From: Streptomyces venezuelae
GTDB taxonomy: Bacteria > Actinomycetota > Actinomycetes > Streptomycetales > Streptomycetaceae
Direction of reading: 5' to 3'
NCBI RefSeq assembly: GCF_008642315.1
Contig: NZ_CP029192.1
Span: 3,038,001 to 3,102,000 of the forward strand
DNA length: 64,000 nt
Shown: positions 42,705-50,399 of the stretch, piece by piece
Layout of the letters: each line of letters begins with the position of its first letter
Numbering within the stretch: the stretch's first letter is position 1
Translations under genes and position numbers: made by a program
The notes under the pieces: model-generated
What the model was told of the DNA's origin: nothing
The model's database searches: none
Seen by the model: only the letters and a program-made list of their open reading frames with translations

Positions 42705-42965
42705 ATGAACGAGTGCCCGCACGTCGCAGCGCTGCCGCACCCCGAGCCCGCCCCGATGAGCGAGACGTGTCTCGAATGCCAGGCGGCCGGCAGCCATCCT
42801 GTCCAGTTGCGGCTGTGCCTGCAGTGCGGGCACGTGGGCTGCTGCGACTCCTCGCCCTTCCAGCACGCGACGGCGCACTTCAAGGAGACCTCACACCCTG
42901 TGATGAGGACCTTCGAGCCGGGGGAGAGCTGGCGCTGGTGCTTCGTGGACGGTTCGATCGTCTGA
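42705..42965 (+). CDS. UBP-type zinc-finger protein
   Basis: An 86-residue protein consisting of a ZnF-UBP domain: Cys4/His6, CLEC (22-25), CLQC (38-41), Cys46/Cys47, His54 and His58/His64 give the multi-zinc pattern. In eukaryotes this fold binds the C-terminus of ubiquitin; in actinobacteria its partner is unknown. It is divergent from the antiporter (46 bp between starts). The end of the gene overlaps the candidate stress-sigma promoter for prsH-sigH. Confidence 0.9.
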   Translation: MNECPHVAALPHPEPAPMSETCLECQAAGSHPVQLRLCLQCGHVGCCDSSPFQHATAHFKETSHPVMRTFEPGESWRWCFVDGSIV

Positions 42966-42976
42966 CGTTTGGGTAC
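42951..42976 (+). promoter_or_regulatory. Candidate SigB/SigH-type promoter for prsH-sigH
   Basis: GGTTCG, 14 bases, GGGTAC. Stress sigma factors of the SigB/SigH group recognise GNTT-N14-16-GGGTAC/T. It lies about 237 bp upstream of prsH, with the -35 inside the UBP gene's 3' end. Autoregulation of the SigH operon is known in S. coelicolor; activity here is inferred. Confidence 0.55.
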
Positions 42977-43034
42977 GTCAACCCGGCGCCCGTTCTTTCC
43001 AATTGGGCCTGCGCGACCCCTAGCCACTGTCCGT

Positions 43035-43055
43035 ACTCATAGGCTTACTATGAGT
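43035..43055. promoter_or_regulatory. Inverted repeat with 8-bp arms upstream of prsH
   Basis: ACTCATAG-GCTTA-CTATGAGT is perfect over 8 bp per arm, 158 bp ahead of the prsH start. AGTGA follows at 43053-43057 with TCA a few bases on, resembling a BldD half-site arrangement; BldD is known to act on the sigH promoter region of S. coelicolor. Which protein binds is unknown. Confidence 0.45.
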
Positions 43056-43212
43056 GACAGCATCAGGCCGGGGTCCCCGGGACACGGAGCTGGGGAGCGC
43101 GGTAGCGTCACCGCAGAACGACGTGGGGCGTTACCCGTGTGACGCAGCCCGGACCACCGCTCGACGGCGGTCCCGGAACCCCGAAAGTGCTTGTACCACC
43201 TTGGAGGTGAGG

Positions 43213-43626
43213 GTGTCCCAGATCGCAGGCGAGCCCGGGAATCAGGACTTCGTGGAGGTCCGCCTTCCGGCTGCGGGTGCCTACCTGTCGGTGCTGCGGA
43301 CGGCCACGGCCGGTCTGGCAGCGCGCTTGGACTTCACGCTCGACGAGATCGAGGACCTCCGCATCGCGGTCGACGAGGCCTGCGCGATCCTGCTCCAGCA
43401 GGCCGTGCCCGGCTCGGTGCTCAGCTGCGTCTTCCGGCTCGTCGACGACTCGTTGGAGGTGACGGTCTCGGCGCCCACGACCGACGGCCGGGCCCCGGAG
43501 CGGGACACCTTCGCCTGGACGGTGCTGTCGGCCCTCGCGGGCCAGGTGGACTCGACCGTCGCCGAGGACAACACCGTCTCGATCAGCCTCTACAAGAAGC
43601 GCGGCGCGGGACCCGGGCCGGCGTGA
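43213..43626 (+). CDS. prsH: Anti-sigma factor kinase-like protein (PrsH/UshX/RsbW type)
   Basis: GHKL-fold protein of 137 residues, the presumed antagonist of the SigH-type sigma factor encoded next. The start is the GTG at 43213, 5 bases after GGAGG; another in-frame GTG at 43207 overlaps that site. The domain reads VEVRLPAAGAYLSVLRTATAG, DEIEDLRIAVDEACAILLQQ (N-box region, with the usual E-A in place of E-x-x-x-N) and LVDDSLEVTVSAP. The G boxes are weak, so kinase activity is uncertain and simple sequestration is likely. Its TGA overlaps a possible GTG start of sigH. Confidence 0.9.
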   Translation: MSQIAGEPGNQDFVEVRLPAAGAYLSVLRTATAGLAARLDFTLDEIEDLRIAVDEACAILLQQAVPGSVLSCVFRLVDDSLEVTVSAPTTDGRAPERDTFAWTVLSALAGQVDSTVAEDNTVSISLYKKRGAGPGPA

Positions 43627-43706
43627 GGGACGGGGACGGGCCGGTGCGGGACGAAGAGCGCGGCACACGAGGCCGGCCCGCCGGCGGCAGGGAGGGGTTG
43701 CGCCGT

Positions 43707-44648
43707 ATGACCACCGGAATCCCCGAACAGCAGGCCAAACCGCACCCGGAGGAGCCGGACCAGTCGGGTCCGCTCAGGGTGGCCGATGTGTCGGAGCAGG
43801 CAGAGCCGACCGCCAGGGACGAGCTCGAGCAGCTCTCCGGCCGGGGCGGCGGGCGACGGGCGGGAAACATGAGCGAGCACGTTCGGCACGATCCGCAGGA
43901 CCGCAGCGGCGCACGCGCGATGTTCATCGAGCTGCGCACCCTGGACGGCGGCAGTCGGGAGTACGCGGAGCTGCGCAACCAGCTGGTCCGCATGCACCTG
44001 CCGCTCGTCGAGCACCTGGCCCGCCGCTTCCGCAACCGCGGCGAGCCGCTGGACGACCTGACGCAGGTCGCCACGATCGGCCTGATCAAGTCCGTGGACC
44101 GCTTCGACCCGGAGCGCGGCGTGGAGTTCTCCACGTACGCGACTCCGACGGTCGTCGGCGAGATCAAGCGGCACTTCCGCGACAAGGGGTGGGCGGTCCG
44201 TGTCCCGCGGCGCCTTCAGGAGCTGCGTCTCGCGCTGACGACGGCGACGGCCGAGCTGTCCCAGCTGCACGGCCGCTCCCCCACGGTCCACGAGCTGGCC
44301 GAGAAGCTGGCCATCTCCGAGGAGGAGGTCCTGGAGGGCCTGGAGTCCGCGAACGCGTACTCGACGCTGTCCCTGGACGTCCCCGACACGGACGACGAGT
44401 CCCCGGCCGTCGCGGACACCCTGGGCGCCGAGGACGAGGCTCTGGAGGGTGTCGAGTACCGCGAGTCCCTCAAGCCGCTCCTGGAGGACCTGCCCCCGCG
44501 CGAGAAGCGCATCCTGCTGCTGCGCTTCTTCGGCAACATGACCCAGTCGCAGATCGCGCAGGAGGTCGGCATCTCCCAGATGCACGTCTCCCGTCTGCTC
44601 GCGCGCACGCTGGCGCAGCTGCGGGAGAAGCTCCTCGTCGAGGAGTGA
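43707..44648 (+). CDS. sigH: Stress-response sigma factor of the SigB/SigF family (SigH type)
   Basis: Alternative sigma factor of 313 residues from the ATG at 43707, which has GGAGGGG about 9 bases upstream. A GTG at 43623 overlaps the prsH stop by 4 bases and would add 28 residues; an ATG at 43869 would remove 54. Region 2 includes LVEHLARRFRNRGEPLDDLTQVATIGLIKSVDRFDP and YATPTVVGEIKRHFRDKGW; region 4 is LPPREKRILLLRFFGNMTQS with QIAQEVGISQMHVSRLLART. The acidic, disordered first 60-80 residues are a feature of SigH, which in S. coelicolor occurs as several isoforms. Controls osmotic and general stress genes by analogy. Confidence 0.9.
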   Translation: MTTGIPEQQAKPHPEEPDQSGPLRVADVSEQAEPTARDELEQLSGRGGGRRAGNMSEHVRHDPQDRSGARAMFIELRTLDGGSREYAELRNQLVRMHLPLVEHLARRFRNRGEPLDDLTQVATIGLIKSVDRFDPERGVEFSTYATPTVVGEIKRHFRDKGWAVRVPRRLQELRLALTTATAELSQLHGRSPTVHELAEKLAISEEEVLEGLESANAYSTLSLDVPDTDDESPAVADTLGAEDEALEGVEYRESLKPLLEDLPPREKRILLLRFFGNMTQSQIAQEVGISQMHVSRLLARTLAQLREKLLVEE

Positions 44649-44684
44649 CCACTCTCCGTAGTCGCCGTCGATGACCCTGCGGCG

Positions 44685-45143
44685 TTACTTCTGATCCTGG
44701 ACGTTGCCGGGGCCCTGGATGCCGAGGGCCTCGGTCGTCGCCGGATTGACCAGGAAGACCAGCGAGGCGACGGCGCAGAGCGCGAGCACGATGCCGGCCG
44801 GGATCGCCAGACTGTCGGCCTGCAGCATCTGCCAGGCCACCGGAAGCGCCATGACCTGCGTGATGATCGCGGGTCCGCGGCTCCACCGCCGCAGCTTCAG
44901 CAGGCCCCGCGCGGCGAGCAGCGGAAGCAGCGCGAGGACGATCAGCGTGACGCCGCCCGTCCAGGCCTGCTGCGTGTCGTCGGACGATCCGGAGATGCCC
45001 AGCGCGAGCATGTAGACGCCCCCGGCGAGGAGGGCGAGCCCCTCCAGTGCGACCAGGGCAGCGGCGGCGGTCACCCGCGCGGGTCGCTGGCCCGGCTCGG
45101 GCGACGCCGGGGCTTCGGGGGTGCTTTTCCGCTGATTACTCAC
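44685..45143 (-). CDS. Small integral membrane protein
   Basis: A 152-residue protein with four hydrophobic helices: VTAAAALVALEGLALLAGGVY, TGGVTLIVLALLPLLAARGL, IITQVMALPVAWQML and SLAIPAGIVLALCAVASLVF. The N-terminus is a Pro/Ser-rich cytosolic stretch. A GTG at 45143 with AGGGGT nearby is the chosen start; the frame is open to 45233. It converges on sigH with 36 bp between and is divergent from the lipid kinase. Such proteins are conserved in streptomycetes without known function. Confidence 0.82.
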   Translation of the reverse strand: MSNQRKSTPEAPASPEPGQRPARVTAAAALVALEGLALLAGGVYMLALGISGSSDDTQQAWTGGVTLIVLALLPLLAARGLLKLRRWSRGPAIITQVMALPVAWQMLQADSLAIPAGIVLALCAVASLVFLVNPATTEALGIQGPGNVQDQK

Positions 45144-45223
45144 CCCTGCAGGGTAGCTCCGGGTGCGTCGGCCCCGGCACCTCGGTCTAGGCCGTGTAAA
45201 GAGCGCTAGGTAGTCTGCTTCGC

Positions 45224-46192
45224 ATGCGTGCACTTCTCGTGGTCAACCCGGCGGCAACCACCACCAGTGCGCGTACGCGTGATGTGCTGGTCCACGCGCT
45301 GGCGAGCGAGATGAAGCTCGACGCGGTCACCACCGAGTACCGCGGGCACGCCAGGGACCTCGGCCGGCAGGCCGCGGAGAGCAAGGACATCGAGCTGGTC
45401 GTCGCCCTCGGCGGCGACGGCACCGTCAACGAGGTCGTCAACGGTCTGCTGCACCACGGCCCCGATCCGGACCGCCTGCCCCGCCTTGCCGTCGTGCCCG
45501 GCGGCTCCACCAACGTCTTCGCGCGCGCCCTCGGGCTGCCCAACGACGCCGTGGAGGCCACCGGCGCCCTTCTGGACGCCTTGCGCGAGGGCAGTGAGCG
45601 CACGGTGGGTCTCGGGATCGCGGGCGGCACACCGGGCACCGAGGACGAGGCGGTGCCCTCGCGCTGGTTCACGTTCTGCGCGGGGCTCGGCTTCGACGGC
45701 GGCGTGGTGGGCAGGGTCGAACAGCAGCGCGAGCTCGGCCGGCGCTCGACCCATGCGCTCTACGTGCGTCAGGTGCTGCGCCAGTTCATCGACGAGCCCC
45801 ACCGCAGGCACGGGATGATCACGCTGGAGCGGCCCGGCGAGGACCCGGTGACGGACCTGGTGATGTCGATAGTCTGCAACACCTCTCCGTACTCCTACCT
45901 GGGCAATCGCCCTCTGTACGCATCCCCGCAGGCGTCCTTCGACACGGCTTTGGACGTACTGGGTCTGAAGAAGCTCTCCACGGCCGCAGTGGCCCGGTAC
46001 GGCACTCAGCTTCTGACGTCGACGCCGGAGCGGGGACCGCACGGTAAGCACGCGGTTACGCTCCACGACCTCACAGACTTCACCTTGCATTCAAAGGTTC
46101 CTCTGCCCCTTCAGATGGACGGTGACCACTTGGGGCTCCGGACGAGCGTGACGTTCACAGGCGTACGCCGTGCACTGCGTGTGATTGTGTGA
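45224..46192 (+). CDS. Diacylglycerol/sphingosine kinase-family lipid kinase
   Basis: Soluble or membrane-associated kinase of 322 residues. The nucleotide-binding core is VVNPAATTTSA at the start, the GGDGT motif in VVALGGDGTVNEVVNGL, and PGGSTNVFARALGLP. The C-terminal beta-sandwich contains CNTSPYSYLGNRPL. It would phosphorylate diacylglycerol or a related lipid, linking phospholipid turnover. The ATG at 45224 is the start; it is divergent from the small membrane protein and is followed by the wblE leader region. Confidence 0.93.
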   Translation: MRALLVVNPAATTTSARTRDVLVHALASEMKLDAVTTEYRGHARDLGRQAAESKDIELVVALGGDGTVNEVVNGLLHHGPDPDRLPRLAVVPGGSTNVFARALGLPNDAVEATGALLDALREGSERTVGLGIAGGTPGTEDEAVPSRWFTFCAGLGFDGGVVGRVEQQRELGRRSTHALYVRQVLRQFIDEPHRRHGMITLERPGEDPVTDLVMSIVCNTSPYSYLGNRPLYASPQASFDTALDVLGLKKLSTAAVARYGTQLLTSTPERGPHGKHAVTLHDLTDFTLHSKVPLPLQMDGDHLGLRTSVTFTGVRRALRVIV

Positions 46193-46508
46193 GTAGAAGG
46201 GCCTAAAGTCCTTTCACTCGAACGTTTAAACCAGGGTCCACCCCATGGAAGTACGGCTGTGACCCAGCCGACACTGAGGAATCAAAAAAAACTTTCCTGA
46301 AGGGGTTGTATCCGCCGCCGAGGTTTGCGAATCTCTACATGGCGATCGGGACGGCCCGCAACATCGGCCCCACAGAGAGCCAGAACCCCTCCTCCACCAC
46401 AGGTCCACACCAGGCAACTGGGCGTCGGCCCTTCCCGTGCGGGGGGATTCGTGAAAGCGTTCACATTCACAAGCAACCTGCATGTAATACCAAGGAGAGG
46501 TAGCAGCC
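46193..46508. other. 316-bp leader/promoter region of wblE
   Basis: No gene is seen. AT-richer than its surroundings. It contains a CGGCTG-TGACC-CAGCCG hairpin at 46254-46270, a run of eight A at about 46284-46291, and GTTTAAAC at 46224-46231. CACATTCACAAGCAACC with TAATAC near 46483-46488 lies 20 bp ahead of wblE, with AAGGAGAGG as the ribosome binding site. Long leader regions are usual for whiB-like genes. The exact promoter could not be fixed. Confidence 0.4.
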
Positions 46509-46766
46509 ATGGACTGGCGTCACAACGCCGTTTGCCGCGAGGAAGACCCCGAGCTCTTCTTCCCCATCGGCAACACCGGTCCTGCGCTGCTGCAGATCGA
46601 GGAAGCCAAGGCCGTCTGCCGCCGCTGCCCCGTCATGGAGCAGTGCCTGCAGTGGGCGCTCGAGTCCGGCCAGGACTCCGGCGTCTGGGGTGGCCTCAGC
46701 GAGGACGAGCGCCGCGCAATGAAGCGCCGCGCCGCTCGCAACCGTGCACGCCAGGCCAGCGCCTGA
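46509..46766 (+). CDS. wblE: WhiB-family iron-sulfur regulator (WblE type)
   Basis: A [4Fe-4S]-binding transcription co-regulator of 85 residues. The cluster ligands are Cys9, Cys37, Cys40 and Cys46 (CxxC plus CxxxxxC); the beta-turn motif GVWGG (58-62) and the basic tail RRAMKRRAARNRARQ follow, as in WblE/WhiB1. WhiB proteins bind the primary sigma factor. The start at 46509 follows AAGGAGAGG. The sequence lacks extensions, matching the short WblE group. The terminator at 46874-46915 closes the unit. Confidence 0.95.
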   Translation: MDWRHNAVCREEDPELFFPIGNTGPALLQIEEAKAVCRRCPVMEQCLQWALESGQDSGVWGGLSEDERRAMKRRAARNRARQASA

Positions 46767-46873
46767 CGCCCACACCCCCCACGAGCCTGAGCTTGGCGGC
46801 GCGTACAGCGCGTACGCAACTCCCGCCCCCGAGCCGCAGCCGCGCAGTACCCCCGATGCGCAACGCAACGTGA

Positions 46874-46915
46874 GCAGTGAGCCCCGGACCCATGGGTCCG
46901 GGGCTCACTGCTTTT
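46874..46915 (+). terminator. Strong intrinsic terminator between wblE and pdtaS
   Basis: An 18-bp perfect stem (46874-46891 with 46894-46911) followed by TTTT, 108 bases after the wblE stop. On the opposite strand, the stem also lies 19 bp past the pdtaS stop, so it may end both transcripts. Confidence 0.88.
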
Positions 46916-46933
46916 GCGCGCTGCCTGTACCCG

Positions 46934-48409
46934 CTACTTGTCGCCGCGGACCGGGATGTCCAGGAGCACCTGGGTGCCGCGCTCCGGCGCCCGGACCATG
47001 TCGAACGTGCCGCCCAGCTCCCCCTCGACCAGGGTGCGGACGATCTGCAGACCGAGATTTCCGGAGCGGTGCGGGTCGAAGTCCTCGGGCAGACCGACCC
47101 CGTCGTCCTGGACGGTGATGAGCAGCCGCGCGTCCTTGGTGGTGCCGCCGCGCACCGCCGACACCTCGACCGTGCCGGTGTCCCCCTCGCGGAAGCCGTG
47201 CTCCAGCGCGTTCTGCAGGATCTCCGTGAGCACCATCGACAGCGGCGTCGCGACCTCCGCGTCGAGGATTCCGAAGCGGCCGGTGCGCCGGCCCGTGACC
47301 TTGCCGGGCGAGATCTCGGCGACCATCGCGAGCACCCGGTCGGCGATCTCGTCGAACTCCACGCGCTCGTCGAGGTTCTGGGAGAGCGTCTCGTGGACGA
47401 TGGCGATGGAACCCACGCGCCGTACGGCCTCTTCGAGCGCCTCGCGGCCCTTGGCCGAGTCGATGCGGCGGGCCTGAAGCCGCAGCAGCGCGGCGACCGT
47501 CTGGAGGTTGTTCTTCACCCGGTGGTGGATCTCCCGGATGGTCGCGTCCTTGGTGATCAACTCCCGCTCCCGGCGGCGGAGTTCGGTCACGTCGCGGAGG
47601 AGGACCAGCGAACCGATGCGCGGCCCCTTGGGCTTGAGCGGGATCGCGCGCAGCTGGATCACGCCGTCGCCGCCCTCGATCTCGAACTCGCGCGGCGCCC
47701 AGCCGCTGGCGACCTTGGCGAGCGCCTCGTCCACCGGACCGCGGGACGGGGCGAGTTCCGCCGTCGCCGTGCCCAGGTGGTGGCCGACGAGGTCGGAGGC
47801 CAGACCGAGGCGGTGGTACGCGGAGAGGGCGTTCGGCGACGCGTACTGCACCACGCCGTCGGCGTCGAGCCGCAGCAGACCGTCCCCCACGCGCGGGGAG
47901 GCGTCCATGTCGACCTGCTGCCCCGGGAACGGGAACGACCCCGCCGCGATCATCTGCGCGAGGTCGGACGCCGACTGGAGGTAGGTCAGCTCGAGCCGGG
48001 ACGGCGTGCGGACCGTCAGCAGGTTGGTGTTGCGGGCGATGACGCCGAGGACGCGCCCCTCCCTGCGTACGGGGATGGACTCGACGCGCACCGGCACCTC
48101 TTCGCGCCACTCCGGGTCGCCCTCGCGCACGATGCGCCCCTCGTCCAGGGCGGCGTCCAGGAGGGGCCGGCGGCCGCGTGGGACGAGGTGGCCGACCATG
48201 TCGTCCTGGTAGGAGGTGGGCCCGGTGTTGGGCCGCATCTGCGCCACGGACACATAGCGGGTGCCGTCGAGCGTGGGGACCCAGAGGACCAGATCGGCGA
48301 AGGAGAGGTCGGAGAGCAGTTGCCACTCCGAGACCAGCAGGTGCAGCCACTCGAGATCGGAGTCACCGAGAGCGGTGTGCTGGCGTACGAGGTCGTTCAT
48401 GGAGGGCAC
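46934..48409 (-). CDS. pdtaS: PdtaS-type sensor histidine kinase (GAF-PAS-HisKA_2)
   Basis: Cytosolic histidine kinase of 491 residues, very close in layout to mycobacterial PdtaS. An N-terminal GAF-like domain (LVSEWQLLSDLSFADLVLWVP, AQMRPNTGPTSYQDDMVG), a PAS domain (LRLDADGVVQYASPNALSAYHRLGL) and the HisKA_2 segment KDATIREIHHRVKNNLQTVAALLRLQARR precede an HWE/HisKA_2-type ATPase (EILQNALEHGF, DDGVGLP, GLQIVRTLV). PdtaS partners the ANTAR response regulator PdtaR, which acts on RNA antitermination; no such gene is beside it. The GTG at 48409 is chosen, with an ATG at 48400 as alternative. Confidence 0.93.
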   Translation of the reverse strand: MPSMNDLVRQHTALGDSDLEWLHLLVSEWQLLSDLSFADLVLWVPTLDGTRYVSVAQMRPNTGPTSYQDDMVGHLVPRGRRPLLDAALDEGRIVREGDPEWREEVPVRVESIPVRREGRVLGVIARNTNLLTVRTPSRLELTYLQSASDLAQMIAAGSFPFPGQQVDMDASPRVGDGLLRLDADGVVQYASPNALSAYHRLGLASDLVGHHLGTATAELAPSRGPVDEALAKVASGWAPREFEIEGGDGVIQLRAIPLKPKGPRIGSLVLLRDVTELRRRERELITKDATIREIHHRVKNNLQTVAALLRLQARRIDSAKGREALEEAVRRVGSIAIVHETLSQNLDERVEFDEIADRVLAMVAEISPGKVTGRRTGRFGILDAEVATPLSMVLTEILQNALEHGFREGDTGTVEVSAVRGGTTKDARLLITVQDDGVGLPEDFDPHRSGNLGLQIVRTLVEGELGGTFDMVRAPERGTQVLLDIPVRGDK

Positions 48410-48713
48410 GTGTGGAGCGTACCTTTCGCGTCCGGCGGCTCCCGTCGAGCCGCGGCGCCAGGGCGGGACCCTCAGCCCGCCCACGGCACCGCAGCCCTTC
48501 AGGTGCATCGGCCGCCAGAATGTGCGGTACTGAACAGCCGATCTTGAGGATCCGACACGGTCAGGGCAGAGAGTGCCGGTTCCTCGATCCGCTCTCCTGT
48601 GCGGGGAGGGCGGAGGCTTTACCCACGCATTGTGGACTAGACCATTCTCCTATGTCTATGCGTCGGCAGATGTTTGTTGTTGTCTCTTTCTCCGACAATC
48701 GGAGCCGACTTTC
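48410..48713. other. 304-bp region upstream of pdtaS
   Basis: No gene is seen. It is markedly AT-richer from 48610 to 48715. It holds a dre-like DasR site (48631-48646), an inverted repeat CTCCGA-CAA-TCGGAG (48690-48704), and two copies of TCGGAGCCGAC (48699-48709, 48722-48732), the second reaching into the TetR gene. The pdtaS promoter should be here. Confidence 0.45.
48631..48646. promoter_or_regulatory. dre-like DasR-binding site upstream of pdtaS
   Basis: TGTGGACTAGACCATT; the core TGGACTAGACCA (48633-48644) matches 11 of 12 bases of the DasR consensus core TGGTCTAGACCA. It lies 224 bp upstream of the pdtaS start and 70 bp past the TetR stop. Confidence 0.5.
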
Positions 48714-49352
48714 TCACATCGTCGGAGCCGACGCCGGGGCTTCACCGGAGGCGGACCGGGCCCGCGGCCACGCCGCCATGGCGAGATCGGCCACCGCCTC
48801 CAGATCTTCCCTGGTGGCGCCGTCCCTGGCCTGTTGCGACATCCCCTGGAAGACCGCCGCCGTATAACGCGCGAGGGCCCGGGGGTCGGTGCGGTCGGGC
48901 AGCTCCCCGGCGGCGACGGATGCGCGGATGCGGGACTCGATCTCCGTCACGTTCGCGTTCCGGCGCTCCCGCAGGGCCTTTTCCACCTCCGGCGTCGTGC
49001 AGTTGGTGGCCGCGGTGATGACGAGGCAGCCGCGGGGGTGGCCGGGGTCGGTGAACTCGGCCGCGGCCTCGTGCAGCATCCGCGACACCGCGGCGCGCGC
49101 GGTCGGCTCCTCGTCGAAGGCGCGTGTGCCGAAGGCTCCGTGCGTCGCCCCGTACCGCACCACGACTTCGTCGAAGAGAGTGCGCTTGTCGCCGAAGGCC
49201 GCGTAGAGACTCGGGGCGCCGATGCCCATGACCCGGGTGAGGTCGGAGACGGACGTCCCCTCGTACCCGTTCTCCCAGAACGTGCGGATCGCCTGCTCCA
49301 GGGCCGTCTCGCGGTCGAAGGAGCGGGGGCGTCCGCGCTGTTTCGTCGCCAT
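48714..49352 (-). CDS. TetR-family transcriptional repressor
   Basis: Repressor of 212 residues from the ATG at 49352. The N-terminal helix-turn-helix is ETALEQAIRTFWENGYEGTS with VSDLTRVMGIGAPSLYAAFG; the C-terminal ligand domain is of the TetR_C group often linked to short-chain dehydrogenases. It is divergent from an SDR gene and the 94-bp gap holds two copies of an operator-like sequence, so it very probably represses itself and the SDR. The tail is Ala/Ser-rich. Confidence 0.93.
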   Translation of the reverse strand: MATKQRGRPRSFDRETALEQAIRTFWENGYEGTSVSDLTRVMGIGAPSLYAAFGDKRTLFDEVVVRYGATHGAFGTRAFDEEPTARAAVSRMLHEAAAEFTDPGHPRGCLVITAATNCTTPEVEKALRERRNANVTEIESRIRASVAAGELPDRTDPRALARYTAAVFQGMSQQARDGATREDLEAVADLAMAAWPRARSASGEAPASAPTM

Positions 49353-49365
49353 GGAGTGAATTGTA

Positions 49366-49425
49366 TAGCGGGCACTAGAAAAAGGGGACGGGTGTGGGGT
49401 AGCGTTCTTTCTGTAGCGACCACTA
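49366..49425. promoter_or_regulatory. Twin TetR operator candidates in the TetR/SDR intergenic region
   Basis: TAGCGGGCACTA (49366-49377) and TAGCGACCACTA (49414-49425) are near-identical imperfect palindromes, each followed by GAAAAAG or GAGAAAG, 48 bp apart, one near each promoter. Confidence 0.65.
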
Positions 49426-49446
49426 GAGAAAGAGGGGGCGCCCGTC

Positions 49447-50211
49447 ATGGGTGTGCACACGAACACGAGCCGGCTTGTGGGGAAGACCGCGCTGGTCACG
49501 GGCGGCAGCCGGGGCATCGGGCGGGGCATCGCCGAGCGCCTGGGCCGTGACGGGGCGCGGGTCGCCGTGCACTACGGCAGCAATGAGGTGGCCGCGAAGG
49601 AGACGGTGGCGGCGATCGAGGCGGCGGGCGGCTCCGCCTTCGCGTTCGGCGCCGAGCTGGGGGTGCCGGGCGACGCCGAGGCACTCTGGGCCGAGTTCGA
49701 CCGGCACGCGGACGGCCTGGACATCCTGGTGAACAATGCCGGCATCGGGCTGTACAGCCATGTGGGAGAGGTCCAGGAAGAGGACTACGACCGCGTGTTC
49801 GCGGTGAACACGAAGGCGCTGTTCTTCGTGGTCCAGAAGGGGCTCGACCGGCTGCGCGACGGCGGCCGGATCATCAACATCTCGTCGGGCGTCACGCGCA
49901 TCGCGTTCCCGGTCACGGTGGCGTACTCGATGACGAAGGGCGCGGTGAACGTACTGACGCACACGCTGGCGCAGGAGCTCGGCCCCCGCGGAATCACGGT
50001 GAACGCGGTCGCGCCAGGCATCATCCGGACCGAGATGATGGACGGGATCCCCGAGACCCAGCGCGCGGAGATGGCGGGGTATTCGACCTTCGACCGGATA
50101 GGCCAGCCCGCCGACGTGGCGGACATCGTCTCCTTCGTGGCCTCGGAGGACGCACGGTGGATCACCGGTCAGTACATCGACGCGACGGGAGGTTCGGCGC
50201 TGGGCGTGTGA
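49447..50211 (+). CDS. Short-chain dehydrogenase/reductase (3-oxoacyl-ACP reductase-like)
   Basis: Classical SDR of 254 residues. Cofactor loop VTGGSRGIGRGIAERL, ADHYG-like acidic residue absent (VHYGSNE), NNAGIG, the catalytic Ser in NISSGVTRIAF and YSMTK (YxxxK), then VNAVAPGIIRTEM. NADP(H) is likely. The ATG at 49447 lies behind GAGGGGGCG. It stands divergent to its presumed TetR repressor, an arrangement typical of inducible detoxifying reductases. The substrate is unknown. Confidence 0.92.
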   Translation: MGVHTNTSRLVGKTALVTGGSRGIGRGIAERLGRDGARVAVHYGSNEVAAKETVAAIEAAGGSAFAFGAELGVPGDAEALWAEFDRHADGLDILVNNAGIGLYSHVGEVQEEDYDRVFAVNTKALFFVVQKGLDRLRDGGRIINISSGVTRIAFPVTVAYSMTKGAVNVLTHTLAQELGPRGITVNAVAPGIIRTEMMDGIPETQRAEMAGYSTFDRIGQPADVADIVSFVASEDARWITGQYIDATGGSALGV

Positions 50212-50344
50212 CCGGGCGTTCCCGGCCCTCGGGCACGGTTCGACGGGCGGAGGCGGGGCGGAGAGTCGAGCATGTATCGAAGAGCGGCGGAATCGACTGT
50301 TCTGGCTGTGCAGCACTGCTGTTTCGGCAGCGCAGCTCTGCTAG

Positions 50345-50360
50345 ATTGGTCTATACCACC
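50345..50360. promoter_or_regulatory. dre site (DasR) upstream of nagB
   Basis: ATTGGTCTATACCACC matches 13 of 16 bases of the DasR consensus; the core TGGTCTATACCA has one deviation. It lies 40 bp before the nagB start. DasR control of nagB is established in S. coelicolor. Confidence 0.85.
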
Positions 50361-50399
50361 AGTACTTTTCGAGCCCCTCTCCAGATCGGCAGGCCCAGC

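Noticed and set aside
46254..46291. A hairpin followed by an A-tract, considered as a terminator of the lipid kinase gene
   Set aside because: The tract is A rather than T on the coding strand, so it does not form an intrinsic terminator for that direction; it is left as part of the wblE leader.
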